From Chelydra serpentina (Eukaryota; Chordata; Testudines; Chelydridae), in contig JBAIAC010000033.1 of NCBI GenBank assembly GCA_037349315.1, positions 23,020,001 to 23,084,000 of the forward strand: 64,000 nt of DNA. The letters run 5' to 3'. Made by a program: the position numbers and the translations under genes. Every line of letters begins with the position of its first letter. Position 1 is the first letter of the stretch. A model generated the notes under the pieces. That model was not told the DNA's origin and ran no database searches. It saw only the letters and a program-made list of their open reading frames with translations. Below are positions 34,829-64,000 of the stretch, piece by piece.

Positions 34829-37800
34829 AACCAACAGTTCTCTACCAGATGCTGTTTGCTGCAATGGTCTAATGGGCTGAGCATAGGGATGTGAATAGAG
34901 AGCCCGGCATCTATTCACCATTACTCTGCCACTAGCTTCTGTGTTCCCTCCTACCAATCTAAGTAGAGTTAGCTTTATGAGTCTGAACCACACCCAAGGC
35001 CACTTTTAGGAGGAGTGGAAGCCATACCGCTGTGCTCCTGAGCTTCTTGATAGTTGTATGCAGTAAAGTTCCTACAAATGTTTAACAGAGTTTGTTTGTT
35101 TGTTTGTTTGAAATCTTTGCTTGTGTGGTTTGATGTTAAACCTGATAGGTGTTTTTGTCATTAATGTGACTATCTGTGGACATATATTTGAAATTTCTCT
35201 CATTTCAGAAGGTAGGTTTTATTGTGTTATTCCGGTTGGGCTCTGTCTTTGGAAGACCTTTTTGAAAGCACCTCTACTTTAAGTTAATGTGAAACAAACA
35301 AAACAATTAGGTCATGAATTTCAAAATCCTAATCATTGGAGGTAGTGTGGCAGCAGTTGGCTATATCAGCATACTTCACAGAGAACTTAATCACATGTGA
35401 TATGAAATCAAGCATCTTAATTTCTTTTTGATGTAGTTATCTAAGGTGATCAGCTTGACATGTATAATATACTGCATGGAGTTTTGTGGAAGCTTAATTA
35501 AATTATGTTGGTAATGTGCTTTGAGAGACATACAAGTTCAAATATTTTAATTTTCAAAATGAGAGCAATAGATAAATATCAGGATATAGCTGGAATAAAT
35601 AACACTAATGGTTTTCTAAGGCTCAGATTGTGGAGGAAGGGGGGCTATTCAGCATGAATGAAAATGGCAGAATTTGGCTCCTAATAACTACTCACTGACC
35701 AAGATGGGCAGGCAAATGACTAAACATAACATAGGACATATATTTGAACTGACTTCTTATTGCCCTTAAATCATAAAATTAGAGGCTTATCTAGCAGCAC
35801 TACAAACAAGTAGTGGCTCAGGCTCATTTGCAATAATGTTTATGAGCATAAAGGATTCCATGGGCTTTTCTGGCATTCAAAACAGTCCTCTTGTTTATTC
35901 ATTCCAGCTGGAAGGAGGTGATAATCCTTCTAATGGCAGAAAAAGGAAGTGTGTGTTTCTGTCCTGATATACCTGTGACTCTTGGTGGCTTGCTTTAACC
36001 TGATTTATGTTTTGCTACATAGCTATGTAATCAGGAGATTTTGTGTTGTGAATTAGTAGTCAAACAAGCATGCTGTCCCCAGGCTGGTAGATTTACATGC
36101 AGTATACATGGCTTGATGTGTCAGAGTTCTAGCAGTCTCTGTTTTATAGATTTCATTATCGAGAATATTAAAGTGTAGCATAAAGAAAGTCAATATAGAC
36201 CTCTTTTTGGGGGTGCGGTAGGAGGGAAGATTATGGGAAACTAGCAAGCAAAATCCTAGTCCTCCAAGGGGCTTAGAGGAGGTGTGTATCAAAGACACTC
36301 AGGGCAGTACTGGCCCCAATAAATTCACCTTATGCAAAAAGTAGAAAACTGCTACTCTTCTTTATAGCTTACTCAAAGTGGTTTCTGCACTGCTGGTTTT
36401 TACTGCACATTGGTGCACTCAGGTGTTGTGGACACCTAACATGCATCATAAAAAGAGGATTAAAGGGGATGGTGTGGCATGTAGTGGAGTGATTTTACAA
36501 GACTGGGCCCTGAATGTGGACATTTATTTACCCCATGGTGGGGATCCAGTTGGGGTGTGTGTGTGTGTGTGTGTGTGAGATTTTCATGGGAGTTCCACAC
36601 AAGAAGCAACTGTGGAATTTGGCCTCATTGTGGAAGTTTTTAGAGCACAGGCACTTCTTTATCAAACCTGGTCCTTCCCTGTCTGGTAAAGAGTGTACAG
36701 TGAATTAAACCAAATCCATTTAAATTAAACCATAAAACCTGCTGAGCAACCCAGTTACAGACAATAAATGATGAAGCCTGTGACAACTTAGCATTTTGCT
36801 TACTTAGCTGTGTGCTGTGTTACGTGTATAACAACGACCACCAAAAAGTGACATTTCTCTGCAAGCCTCAACACTGTAGATTAGTCGAGGGCATGAACGA
36901 AAGCAGGCTCCATGCTGTACCCTGCAGCAAATCTAGTGGAGAGAACTTAATGTTCTGTCTTGTCAGAGGATGCAAATAAAACTTAAGTATCATGGAACCT
37001 TGATTTATGCAACTTGGAGCCTTACACCCCATCTCATACAGAGAAAATACTGAGTTAGGAACCAGCAGTATCTTTTCCTGCTTTTTTTTTTGAAGTGGAA
37101 GGGCCTAATTGTGTCAGTAAAATCTATTGATTTCAAGGCCTGTGGGTTATAGTTTTGTTCTCTTTTTATAATTTGACCCAGATCTTCTGCCAAGCCTCAT
37201 CTGAGTACAGTTCAAGGGAAAGACCAGCAAGGAGCTATTTACAGCTCTCAGATCCTGTGGCTAGTTTTTTCCCCAGCCCTGGTCCCACAGAGTTTGGCCT
37301 CGGGCCTGTTCTACATTCAGCCACTGGTAGCAATTCCTAAAGATGCTAAAGGAGAGGTGACAAAGGCATCAGCTATGAAAGCTCTACTGAAGCTGGTGCT
37401 CTACTGGGTCAGGGGAGTTTCCATCAGGGGAAATGCAACCAGCTCCTGCTCCTATTGCACGGCTGGAACAGCACAACGGGATTGGCGCAAAGTGCCAGCA
37501 TTTGGTCCCTAGTTCCAATATTAGGCTAAATTGTATCAGCGTATAAATAATGGGCCACGTCCTGGTCGTGTTGAAGTTGCTTTAAAATCAGTTTAAATAA
37601 TTTTGTAAAAACTGTAAATCTATCAGTATAAGGAATCAGTACAACGCTCTTCCAAGTGTATGATTGTCTGTGACAATAAATGAACTGATCGTCACGGTTA
37701 TGAAAACTCTGTCAATACAAAAAAAATTGTAAATCAGGTAAAGCACAATGTATTTGTACATGAAAAGTGCACTAAAAGAGCTGAGTGCCGTATCGATTAA

Positions 37801-38284
37801 CTGCTTTTTAAATAAAATGTAAAATGGGTAAAGGCTGCGGCTATGGATGTTTGGTTTTGAGATCTGTCTTTGTTAAAGCCTGGGATTTATAAGGTCTTGA
37901 TGTTCTTAAAGCAACAGCAACATCCCCATCTTCCCCTTGCCCCCCCCCCTCAATTATTTATGCTATGGAATATGAATGTATTTTAAAACATGGTGGTTCA
38001 TTCCAATTGAATGGGCAGGTTTTCAGAGGCCATTTTAGATTCATTTTATCATGCAGGAATATACTACATAAAACATTGTAGCACATAGGGAAGTCCAAAA
38101 CAAAACCATACATTTGAACACCCCTGAACTTTGGGGAAAGTGCGGCCCCAGAGCTAAACTTTGTGCCTCAGGCCTATCTATGGTAGCCTGCCACCCTTGG
38201 AAAAACATTAAAAAATGACACAGTGGGGAGAAGGGGAAATCATTTATTCCTTGAAAAAAATATACTGATTTCTGTCTAAATGTA
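34829..38284. other. Gene-free stretch
   Basis: Mostly unique-looking AT-rich DNA with two microsatellites: (TTTG)n at about 35090-35111 and (GT)n at 36555-36577. No exon recognised. The frame at 37294-37512 has no family resemblance. Confidence 0.45.
36555..36577. repeat. (GT)n microsatellite
   Basis: About eleven GT units in a GT-rich context. Confidence 0.95.
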
Positions 38285-38445
38285 AATTCTATGTGGTTCT
38301 TATATAGCCCCCATTATGGTAGTATTCAAGCACTTTGCACTCTTTAATGGATTTATCCTTGCAAGATCCTTGTGAGGGGCAGTGCTGTTTTCTCCATTTT
38401 ACAGATGGGGAATTGAAGCACAGAGAGACTTGCCCAAAGGATCAT
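38285..38445 (+). mobile_element. Old SINE/LINE-type repeat (MIR/L2-like)
   Basis: It contains 'TATAGCCCCCATTATGGTAG', 'CAAGCACTTTGCACT', 'ATTTTACAGATGGGGAATTG' and 'AGCACAGAGAGACTTGCCCA'. Related to 28310-28500. Confidence 0.6.
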
Positions 38446-38684
38446 TTCTTTTAAAGCAGACCTACATTCTCTACGTATGACATAGACAAAATCAGTATCA
38501 TGCCTATTAAATGTATTTAAAAACTGGCTCGCTGATAGATCTCAAAAAGTAACTATGAATGGAGAATCTTCATCAAATGGCAGTGTTTTCTGGTGTGGGA
38601 CCTTCTCAGCCCTGTGATAATCAATATCTTTAGTAATTATTTGGAAGATGTTGCTTGTAAAGTCTGAAGATGACACAAAGATTG

Positions 38685-39815
38685 ATAAATCTTGACTTTA
38701 GTAAGGCTTTTGATACTGTCTCGCATGACCCTCTCATAAACAAACTAGGGAAATGCAACCTAGATAGAGCTACTATAAGGTAGGTGCAAAACTGGTTGGA
38801 AAACCATTCCCAGAGAGTAGTTATCAGTGGTTCACAGTCACACTGGAAGAGCATAACAAGTGGGGTCCCACAGGGATCAGTTCTGGATCCAGTTCTGTTC
38901 AATATCTTCATCAATGATTTAGATAATGGCATAGAGAGTACATTTATAAAGTTTGCAGATGATACCGAGCTGCGAGGGGTGGCAGGTGCTTTGGAGGATA
39001 GGATTAAAATTCAAAATGATCTGGACAAACTGGAGAAATGGTCTGAAGTAAATAGGATGAAATTCAATAAAGACAAATGCAAAGTACTCCATTTAGGAAG
39101 GAACAATCCCAAAATGGGAAATGACTGCCTAGGAAGGAGAACTGCAGAAAGGGATCTGGGGGTCATAGTGGACCATAAGCTAAATATGAATCAACAGTGT
39201 GACACTGCTGCAAAATAAAGAACATCATTCTGGGATGTATTAGCAGGAGTGTTGTAAGTAAGACATGAGAAGTAATTCTTCCGCTCTACTCTGCACTGAT
39301 TAGGCCTCAACTGGAGTATTGTGTCCAGTTCTGGGTGCCACGTTTCAGGAAAGATGTGGACAAATTGGAGAAAGTCCAGAGAAGAGCAACAAAAATGATT
39401 AAAGGTCTAGAAAACATGACCTATGAGGAAAGATTGAAAAAATTGGGTTTATTTAGTGTGGAAAAGAGAAGGCTGACAGGGGCTATGATAACAGGTTTTC
39501 AGGTACATAAAAGGTTGTTACACGAAGGAGGGAGAAAAATTATTATTCGTAACCTCTGAGGATAGAACAAGAAGCAATGGGCTTAAATTGCAGCAAGGGA
39601 GGTTTAGGTTGGCCATTAAGAAAAACTGTCAGGATTGTTAGGCACTGGAATAAATTGCTTAGGGAGGTTGTGGAGTCTCTGTCATTGGAAATTTTTAAGA
39701 GCAGGTTAGACAAGCATCTGTTAGGAATGGTCTAGATAATATAGTCTTGCCATGAGTGCAGGGGACTGGACTAGATGACCTCTCGAGGTCCCTTCCAGTC
39801 CTATGATTCTATGAT
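38685..39815 (+). mobile_element. 5'-truncated CR1 LINE nested in the older copy
   Basis: It starts inside reverse transcriptase (LDFSKAFDTVSHDPL) and ends with the normal CR1 3' terminus (CCTTCCAGTCCTATGATTCT, then atgat, at 39815). It is flanked by AAGATTG duplications at 38678-38684 and 39816-39822. A stop and later frameshifts inactivate it. Confidence 0.85.
38784..39218 (+). pseudogene. CR1 reverse-transcriptase fragment with catalytic FADD
   Basis: A frame of 144 residues from the palm to the thumb region of CR1 reverse transcriptase. In order it shows SGVPQGSVLDPVLFNIFIND, the catalytic box KFADDTEL, then LDKLEKWSEVNRMKFNKDKC and KVLHLGRNN. It ends at a stop (39216-39218) where an intact element would continue. 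The homology goes on in another frame at 39335-39559 ([20 protein letters not shown]). The copy is truncated upstream at about 38685 and is dead. Confidence 0.85.
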
Positions 39816-40085
39816 AAGATTGGTGGACCTGTAAATAATGACAGCTTAGTTACACAGAACAAACTGAATTACTTGTTAAACTGTGCTCATTCAAATAACA
39901 GGTGCTTTAATACATCCAGATGCAAAGTCATGCATCTAGGAGCAAAGAATGTAGGTCACCTTTACAGGATGGGGAGCTGTATCCTGTTCAACAGTGACTC
40001 TGAAAAAGACTTAGAGGTCATAGGGACATCTAGGTCAGCTGAAGTTCTGGAGGAGTGCTACGCTGTGGCACTGCAAAGCAGCAGT

Positions 40086-42544
40086 ATCTGAGGCTGAAAA
40101 TCTAGCCCCATATGCTCAGTTTATCAGTTATAAGAAATCAGTCTTAATGTGCTACATTTGTTGCAATGCATCACTTGCAATGCCTTCCATCTCGTTAAGT
40201 GCTCCTCTTCACACTCTTGATTTGTGCTGAAAGAAAAATGATTTCTAAGTCGGCAAAGCAAAGACACTGTAGACAGCCCCTCTATTTGTTCTTCATGATG
40301 CCTTGACCCAAAGGAATGAAGGTAAGGAGGAAATGAGTTTTATCTTCAGTACAATCTTCAAGCCTTGAATTCTCCCCAGATACATGTAGATGGCTTTCAG
40401 GGATGGTACTAGAGGACTATACCCCTATAATCTCGGGTGCTTTTCTAGAGAACTGTGTCCTGTGGCTGTTAACGCTGTAACCCAGGGGTCTCTTGGTGCC
40501 ACATGACAGAGGGCACCAGGGTGCATCAGGGATTCCCCTGGGTCTGATATCTACATAGTAGTTGACCAAACATATATGTAAAATATATGTATGGATAATA
40601 TATAAGAAGTTATGTGTGTGTACTGAAAATTATGTTCTTAAAGTCTGCGACTTGGGGCTAGTCACCAAAAGGTGAGAAACAGGTTTCTTTCAGCCAAGAG
40701 ATGTTTATGTATCTGTCTGTCAACATATAAATTGAGTATTGTATTCACAATAGGCATCCATTTACAGTCTGAGCAAAATGCTAATCAAGTAATTGCACAG
40801 TCTCCAGGGTTGATTCTAGACAGAAAAACACAAGTGGGGGTCAGGATCCTGGTTGAAAATGCAGACAATGGATTTTTGGACTATAACAGGAGGGACAGAG
40901 CAGAACTCTGGATCTTTCCACCGAGGAGGCAAGAGGACAGCGTGCTTGTTTCATGAACGGAAGACCACAGCCAAACCTGGTTGTAATACACTGGCAGAAT
41001 TTAGGGTGAGCTTTAGTTCTCTGTGACATGACAATGTCTTATTAGTTAAGTTTAGAGTCTAGAATGCATGCTATGATTTTGTTTTATTTATCACCCTTTG
41101 TTGCCAATATTTCTGCTTGCTACCATTTGAATTTCTATTCTTTGTTAAATAAACTTATACTTGCTTCCTCTACAAATAAATCTAAATGTTGTGTGTTAAG
41201 CAGAGCTGTGTTCTGTGGTGTGCTGGTCCTCGTTGGGAACAGAGGATCCAGGAATTCCATGTGTGTCCACTGGATCGGGGCTGGGCACTCTAGAGGGATG
41301 GTCGGAGGACCTGGGGTTGATGTGTTCCTATCGTTAACCTGTAAAGCAAAAGCGGGGCCAGTGGAGGCCTGGAAGGCAGGGCTTGTGTTGCCACAGGCTG
41401 GTGGTGTTGGAGAACTGACACGCAGCAAGCATAGACAGGGCTTTCACATAGTAAGGGCAGGTAGTAGCGAGGTGCCTCGTAACTGTGGCTACCCCCAGGA
41501 AGCATCACAAATGCCGTGTCATGTTTGTATGATATATTTACATATATGTATTGCACAAGGTACTTGTATTAACGTATGTATTTTGTTAGGCTTGCTACTG
41601 TATCCTAGGTCCTCGCTGATATGAAATTGAATCCATTGGGTCCATGATTGGTGTGAGATGTGATTCCAGAGGCTAAATATCAGAGCTTACTTTTTAACAA
41701 ATAGGCTAAATAAAAGGTGTGATCCTAGGTTCCTGAGTAAAGCCCTAGTCATGACTCTGTAAGGGGAGGGTGAGACAGAATCCTCCCTCCTTCCCTAGTT
41801 GGGAACTTCAGGGCATCCTTCTGCAGGCACTTCTACATACAGCATAGGGGCTGCTGTAACAGCCATGCCCACTGCACACCCACCGACCCATGTGCCAGGG
41901 GTTTGGCCAGTGGATCCACATACCTGTCTAGGTCCATCCCACAACCACCATTACTGTGATGACATTAGCCATGGGCCATGTTTGGTAGTTTTCTCCCAAA
42001 CCTTTTCTGAAATCGTAAAGGGGCAGGAAGAATGCCTGCTATTTACAGGAGCTTTGATCTGCTGGGATCCCCTACTTTAGGAGTCACTTTAGTCATTGCC
42101 TCAGGCTTGTCAGGCTGGTGAACGAGGTAATCCACTCTCAGCTGTTTCTATCAAATGCCCTACAGACTTCTGTGCTTTGGCAGCTCTGCTCCACAACTCC
42201 CACACCCAATGGCTGTGTTAGCAGGATGGGTTTTTGCAGCCGGGAGCCCAGAAGAGAGGGAGGATTCTTCAGTAGACCAGAGTCTATTTCCATTTTGCCC
42301 AAGTCTGCCCCCATGGGAAAAGTTCAAGATCCATAAGTTATGTGGGAAAATGAGATCCATATTTTCAGCTGTTAGTAGAGACAAAGAAAAGATGTTGACG
42401 GCTCTACTTTGCCCCAGGCCCTCTTGCAAGGTGGTGAGGCATAGCCTCTGGCAGCCTGGCCAGTACATTTGATTGTATTACTCAGATGTTAATATGAACT
42501 TGTGCTTTCATCTCAGTGCAGTGATGTGGGTTCTGGCTCTTTAA
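40086..42544. other. Gene-free stretch, possible LTR-like repeat
   Basis: No exon found. Around 40640-41480 the sequence has an ordered set of phrases that I associate with turtle LTR-like repeats, including TTTGTTAAATAAACTTATAC with an AATAAA at about 41147, but I could not identify both ends or a partner LTR. The open frames here (for example 41064-41624) show no known domain. Confidence 0.35.
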
Positions 42545-43211
42545 GGGTAGGTCTACACTGCAATGTAAGCCCAGGGTTAGTAGAAGCCATTTAGTTAATG
42601 AAAACCAGGGCTCCAGATGAGGCTTGAAGTCACAACTTCAGCAACTCAGCACTGCTCTGTAAGTACTAGCCATTTGAGTCACTGGAGCACCCTCAAGTTA
42701 GCAGACCCTGGATTTGTTAACCTAGGACTTGCACGTCTACACTCATTTGTAACCCCAGGTTAGGAATTGTTAAACCCTGCGTCCCAACCTGAGGCTTCAG
42801 CATCTGCACTGCATTATGCAGGCCCGAGTCCAGCTACCCGTATCCCAGACTTTCTAGCACCCTCCCAAAATGTGGCTACTTTAGCCCTTTGTTCATGATG
42901 CGGAGTGGGAAAACTTGACTGTCCACCAAACTTGTCTGTCCAGAGGACGTAGAAAGTCGGCCCCTGGGATTGTAGAATACTTTTAGTGGACTCCCAGAGC
43001 ACGAATCCACTGGGGCTGCATCTACACTGCAAAGCAACAGGGCTTGAAACCTGGGTCCCAGCTTGACTCAAGCTCGGACCCTCCACCACTGGGGGCTCCT
43101 GGGGTCTGAGCCGAGGGTTAGCACAATTTCTGTGTAAACAGATGGAGTGGAAGTGGTTAGACTTGAACCTGAGTTTGAACCCTGGGCTTATACTGCAGTG
43201 CAGACATATCC
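42545..43211. mobile_element. TIR DNA transposon, GTCTACACTGCA type
   Basis: The ends are GGGTAGGTCTACACTGCAAT and the inverted '...ACTGCAGTGCAGACATATCC'. The inverted arms share a further 'AAGCCCAGGGTT / AACCCTGGGCTT' block. Internal motifs 'CATCTACACTGCAAAGCAAC' and 'CGTCTACACTCATTTGTAAC' suggest subterminal repetition or nesting of related elements. Flanking TAA and TAG could be a decayed 3-bp duplication of the PIF/Harbinger type. No transposase frame was found. Confidence 0.7.
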
Positions 43212-61433
<18,222 letters not shown>

Positions 61434-62434
61434 GTAAGTGCCTTTTTTCCTATTAAGAAAAATAGACCAAATACAGTGCTTTGCTTTACTAACAAATTAA
61501 AAATACACGTGGTGGTGTTATATTCCTTTCCAGAGACCTTATCAAGGCCAGAACTAAGAATATACAGAGTGACATGGATCTAAAATAAGTAGTACCTGTT
61601 GTCTCTCTCTGACCAATCCTCCCATTCAGTTCACCTGGTAGAACTTCTGCCCTTGTACAGTGACAGCCCACCTGATTTACTATTTATATGCCAGATTCAA
61701 AGACCACAAATCCAACTGTTGAATCAGACTTGACTTAGCCAGCAATTGTGGGGGCACAGAATGGGGGCTCTCTCATCCAAGCAGGGCATATCTGAGAATG
61801 CAGAGGAGCATGAATCCCCCTGAACTCAGAGTCACCACCACAGCAGTCCCAGGGTGGCTGGGTGGAGTCCCTACAGGGAATTCCCCTCTGGTATTTGCAG
61901 CCCTGCTGGATGCCTGACAGAGATACATTAGTGGGAGCTAGAATGAATAAGAAAATCTCATAGAAAACCCCAGGTAACCATTGCCACTTACTTTCAAGAT
62001 TAAAAAAAAAAAGTAAGACGAGTGTCAGACTTCACCAGTCCTTGGTCAGGCCTCATAGTTCATAACTGCCTACCCTACTTGGGCAACTGGCATTTCCCTG
62101 GGGTAAAAGGAATTCCTGGGTGGCACAGAGGGCATTTTTGGACAGTCGAGGACTGGGAAGAGGCAGAGCACAGCCAGCATACTGATCTGGTGATGGCCAG
62201 CCGGAGGAACAGTCCCTAGGGAACCTCTATAGATAATGTAACTTAGATCTTTGTTTCAGGCATTAGGAAACTCTACATTTGACAGGAGGTGGTCTCTAGT
62301 CAGACTGAGGGTCAAATCAATGGAAACATGGCTTGGAGCCCTTCTTCCTGCTCCAGTTATAGATCCTGCATTGGACTCAGCTCAGCTAGACCTGGTGCAT
62401 CAAGTCCACAGGGGTCTACTGTTCACATTGTCTC
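61434..62434 (+). other. TMC3 intron part, no feature seen
   Basis: Sequence after the last visible exon. I searched it for the next exon (continuation of the CWETxVGQE signature) and did not find one. Confidence 0.5.
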
Positions 62435-62732
62435 TTAGGGCTTGTCTACACTTACCGAGGGACTGACGATCGATGCATTGACGGTCGATTTAGCGGGTCT
62501 AGTGAAGTCCGACCCTCTAAATCGACCGCAGATCGCTCTCCTGTTGACTCCTGTACTCCACTGGATCAAGAAGAGTAGCGGGAGTCGACGGGAGAGCATC
62601 TACCATCAACATCCCGTAGTGTAGACTCTATAGTAAGTAGATCTAAGCTACATCGATTTGAGTTACGCTATTAACATAACTCAAATTGCATAGCTTAGAT
62701 TGAATTTCCCCTGTAGAGTAGACAAGGCCTTA
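62435..62732. mobile_element. PIF/Harbinger-like MITE with TTA target duplication
   Basis: A 292-bp element (62438-62729) with inverted ends GGGCTTGTCTAC and GTAGACAAGGCC, flanked by TTA on both sides (62435-62437 and 62730-62732). It contains an internal hairpin TTTGAGTTACGC...ATAACTCAAA near 62657. A relative is at 22964-23194. No transposase is present. Confidence 0.88.
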
Positions 62733-63398
62733 GACTGAGTAACTAACTGGCACACACTCAGGATACTGAGAGCACATTGCAACTAGAAGTGTGTGAAAAT
62801 TTTGCAATTATAATTGCCCTATGAGCAAAATTTGCATATTTTCAAATTTGGAAGGGTGTGGTGGGGGGAGTTCCACATATCAGTGGCAGTGCTGTGAAAG
62901 CCTGTCACAGGGCCCTGGTTGGTTAGGGGATGGACCGAGGGGAGGATCTGACCTCTCCACCATTTTCTCTGTCCACTTTGCAGGGATGGATGTGGACGTT
63001 ATCATTCATTATGCTTTGATAGTGTTTCAGTGTTGTGAAAATGTCCTTTTCTTTCAGAGTTTATACTCTAAAGCCCTGATCTTGCATTCACATCTGTACT
63101 GGAAGACCTCTGCAACTGTGCACAGACTCAGAGATTTGCCCGGACAGATCTGAATGCAGGATTGAAACCTAAACCAATCATGTGATTGTGCACATGCACA
63201 TTGTTCTATGTCTCTGCACGACCTATTCACTCTGTTCCTTTAAGCCAGAAAGGAATTAGATGCTCTCCCAGTATTTCACACATTAGGAAACTTGTTTTCA
63301 AACCCCTGCCAGTTCATCAGTATGGATGCAGGTGGGGGAGGGAAGAGATGTACAGTGTGCAGATGTGTTTGTTATTGCAGAAAACCATCTATCCTGGG
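62733..63398 (+). other. Gene-free stretch inside the TMC3 interval
   Basis: No exon or repeat that I can support. Confidence 0.45.
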
Positions 63399-64000
63399 AT
63401 TCATAGATTCATAGATTTATAGATTCTAGGGCTGGAAGGGACCTCGAGAGGTCATTGAGTCCAGCCCCCTGCCCTCATGGCAGGACCAATTACTGTCTAG
63501 ACCATCCCTGATAGACATTTATCTAACCTACTCTTAAATATCTCCAGAGATGGAGATTCCACAACCTCCCTGGGCAGTTTATTCCAGTGTTTAACCACCC
63601 TGACAGTTAGGAACTTTTTCCTAATGTCCAACCTAAACCTCCCTTGCTGCAGTTTACGCCCATTGCTTCTTGTTCTATCCTCAGAGGCTAAGATGAACAA
63701 GTTTTCTCCCTCCTCCTTATGACACCCTTTTAGATACCTGAAGACTGCTATCATGTCCCCTCTCAGTCTTCTCTTTTCCAAACTAAACAAACCCAATTCC
63801 TTCAGCCTTCCTTCATAGGTCATGTTCTCTAGACCCTTAATCATTCTTGTTGCTCTTCTCTGGATCCTCTCCAATTTCTCCACATCTTTCTTGAAATGCG
63901 GTGCCCAGAACTGGACACAATACTCCAGTTGAGGCCTAACCAGTGCAGAGTAGAGTGGAAGAATGACTTCTCATGTCTTGCTCACCACACACCTGTTAAT
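63399..64000 (-). mobile_element. CR1 LINE, running off the right edge
   Basis: The minus-strand 3' terminus at 63399 onward reads as a repeated TCATAGATT word, followed by the standard CR1 3' UTR (GGCTGGAAGGGACCTCGAGA on this strand). ORF2 C-terminal sequence follows to 64000. Low divergence makes this one of the younger copies. Confidence 0.92.
63497..63883 (-). pseudogene. CR1 ORF2 C-terminal fragment (open frame)
   Basis: 128 codons of the C-terminal, non-catalytic end of CR1 ORF2. In order they show [35 protein letters not shown], then [19 protein letters not shown] and a final [11 protein letters not shown], the usual CR1 ending. The frame is undamaged and continues upstream beyond the ATG at 63883 toward 64000, so whether the element is full length cannot be judged here. 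Confidence 0.9.

Larger units (their letters stand above)
38560..40085 (+). mobile_element. Older CR1-like LINE fragment, split by a younger CR1
   Basis: The left part (about 38560-38684) reads as degraded reverse transcriptase up to the catalytic DDTKIG-like site. The right part (39816-40085) resumes at the same codons (KIGGPVNNDS), then has a CKVMHLGAKN-like block and an EKDLEVI-like block, both standard CR1 C-terminal landmarks. The 7-bp word AAGATTG occurs on both sides of the inserted element. Frames are broken, so there is no product. Confidence 0.75.

Noticed and set aside
36551..36577. CRISPR-like or tandem-array structure
   Set aside because: It is a plain GT microsatellite. No spaced direct repeats of CRISPR type occur anywhere in the window.
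41064..41624. 186-codon plus-strand frame
   Set aside because: No recognisable domain, low-complexity junctions and competing minus-strand frames. Probably in a repeat-like region.

Overview
The window looks like a piece of a reptile genome, most likely a turtle. The grounds are many CR1 LINE copies, a tRNA-derived SINE whose tail matches a CR1 3' end (the tortoise Pol III/SINE arrangement), several short TIR elements that I recognise as sauropsid/turtle-type repeats, and introns with ordinary vertebrate splice sites. There is no bacterial, plasmid or phage content. Species assignment is inference.

Host gene: only one host protein-coding gene can be supported. It is TMC3 (transmembrane channel-like 3) on the + strand. 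Twelve consecutive coding exons lie between 44908 and 61433 and their splice phases are consistent throughout. The last visible exon ends inside the TMC-family signature (CWETxVGQ), so the gene continues past the right edge. The extreme N-terminal exon or exons were not located. One intron (54941-55042) appears to use a GC donor.

Left part (1-44907): about 45 kb with no host exon that I can recognise. It is built from interspersed repeats set in AT-rich, apparently unique DNA. The main elements are a SCAN-like-gag Ty3/gypsy LTR element with a 5-bp target duplication (2441-4881); a cluster of minus-strand CR1 and small DNA transposons (6885-9366); a 5'-truncated LINE encoding a restriction-like endonuclease (24257-25152); a small minus-strand gypsy-type element with two LTRs (33435-34823); and a CR1 inserted inside an older CR1-like reverse-transcriptase sequence (38560-40085). 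Several hAT-like and PIF/Harbinger-like MITEs have readable termini and target-site duplications.

Right part (44908-64000): the TMC3 gene with repeats in its introns. These include a 754-bp hAT element with a perfect 8-bp duplication and an internal hairpin, a 55-bp TA microsatellite, a Z-DNA-prone tract, a GC-rich hAT-like MITE, and two families that resemble degraded hammerhead-ribozyme-bearing (Penelope-like) repeats. A minus-strand CR1 runs off the right end.

No complete new multi-gene system is visible. The points most worth checking are the hammerhead-like repeats, the nested CR1, the SCAN-like capsid gene, the RLE LINE fragment and the GC-AG intron.
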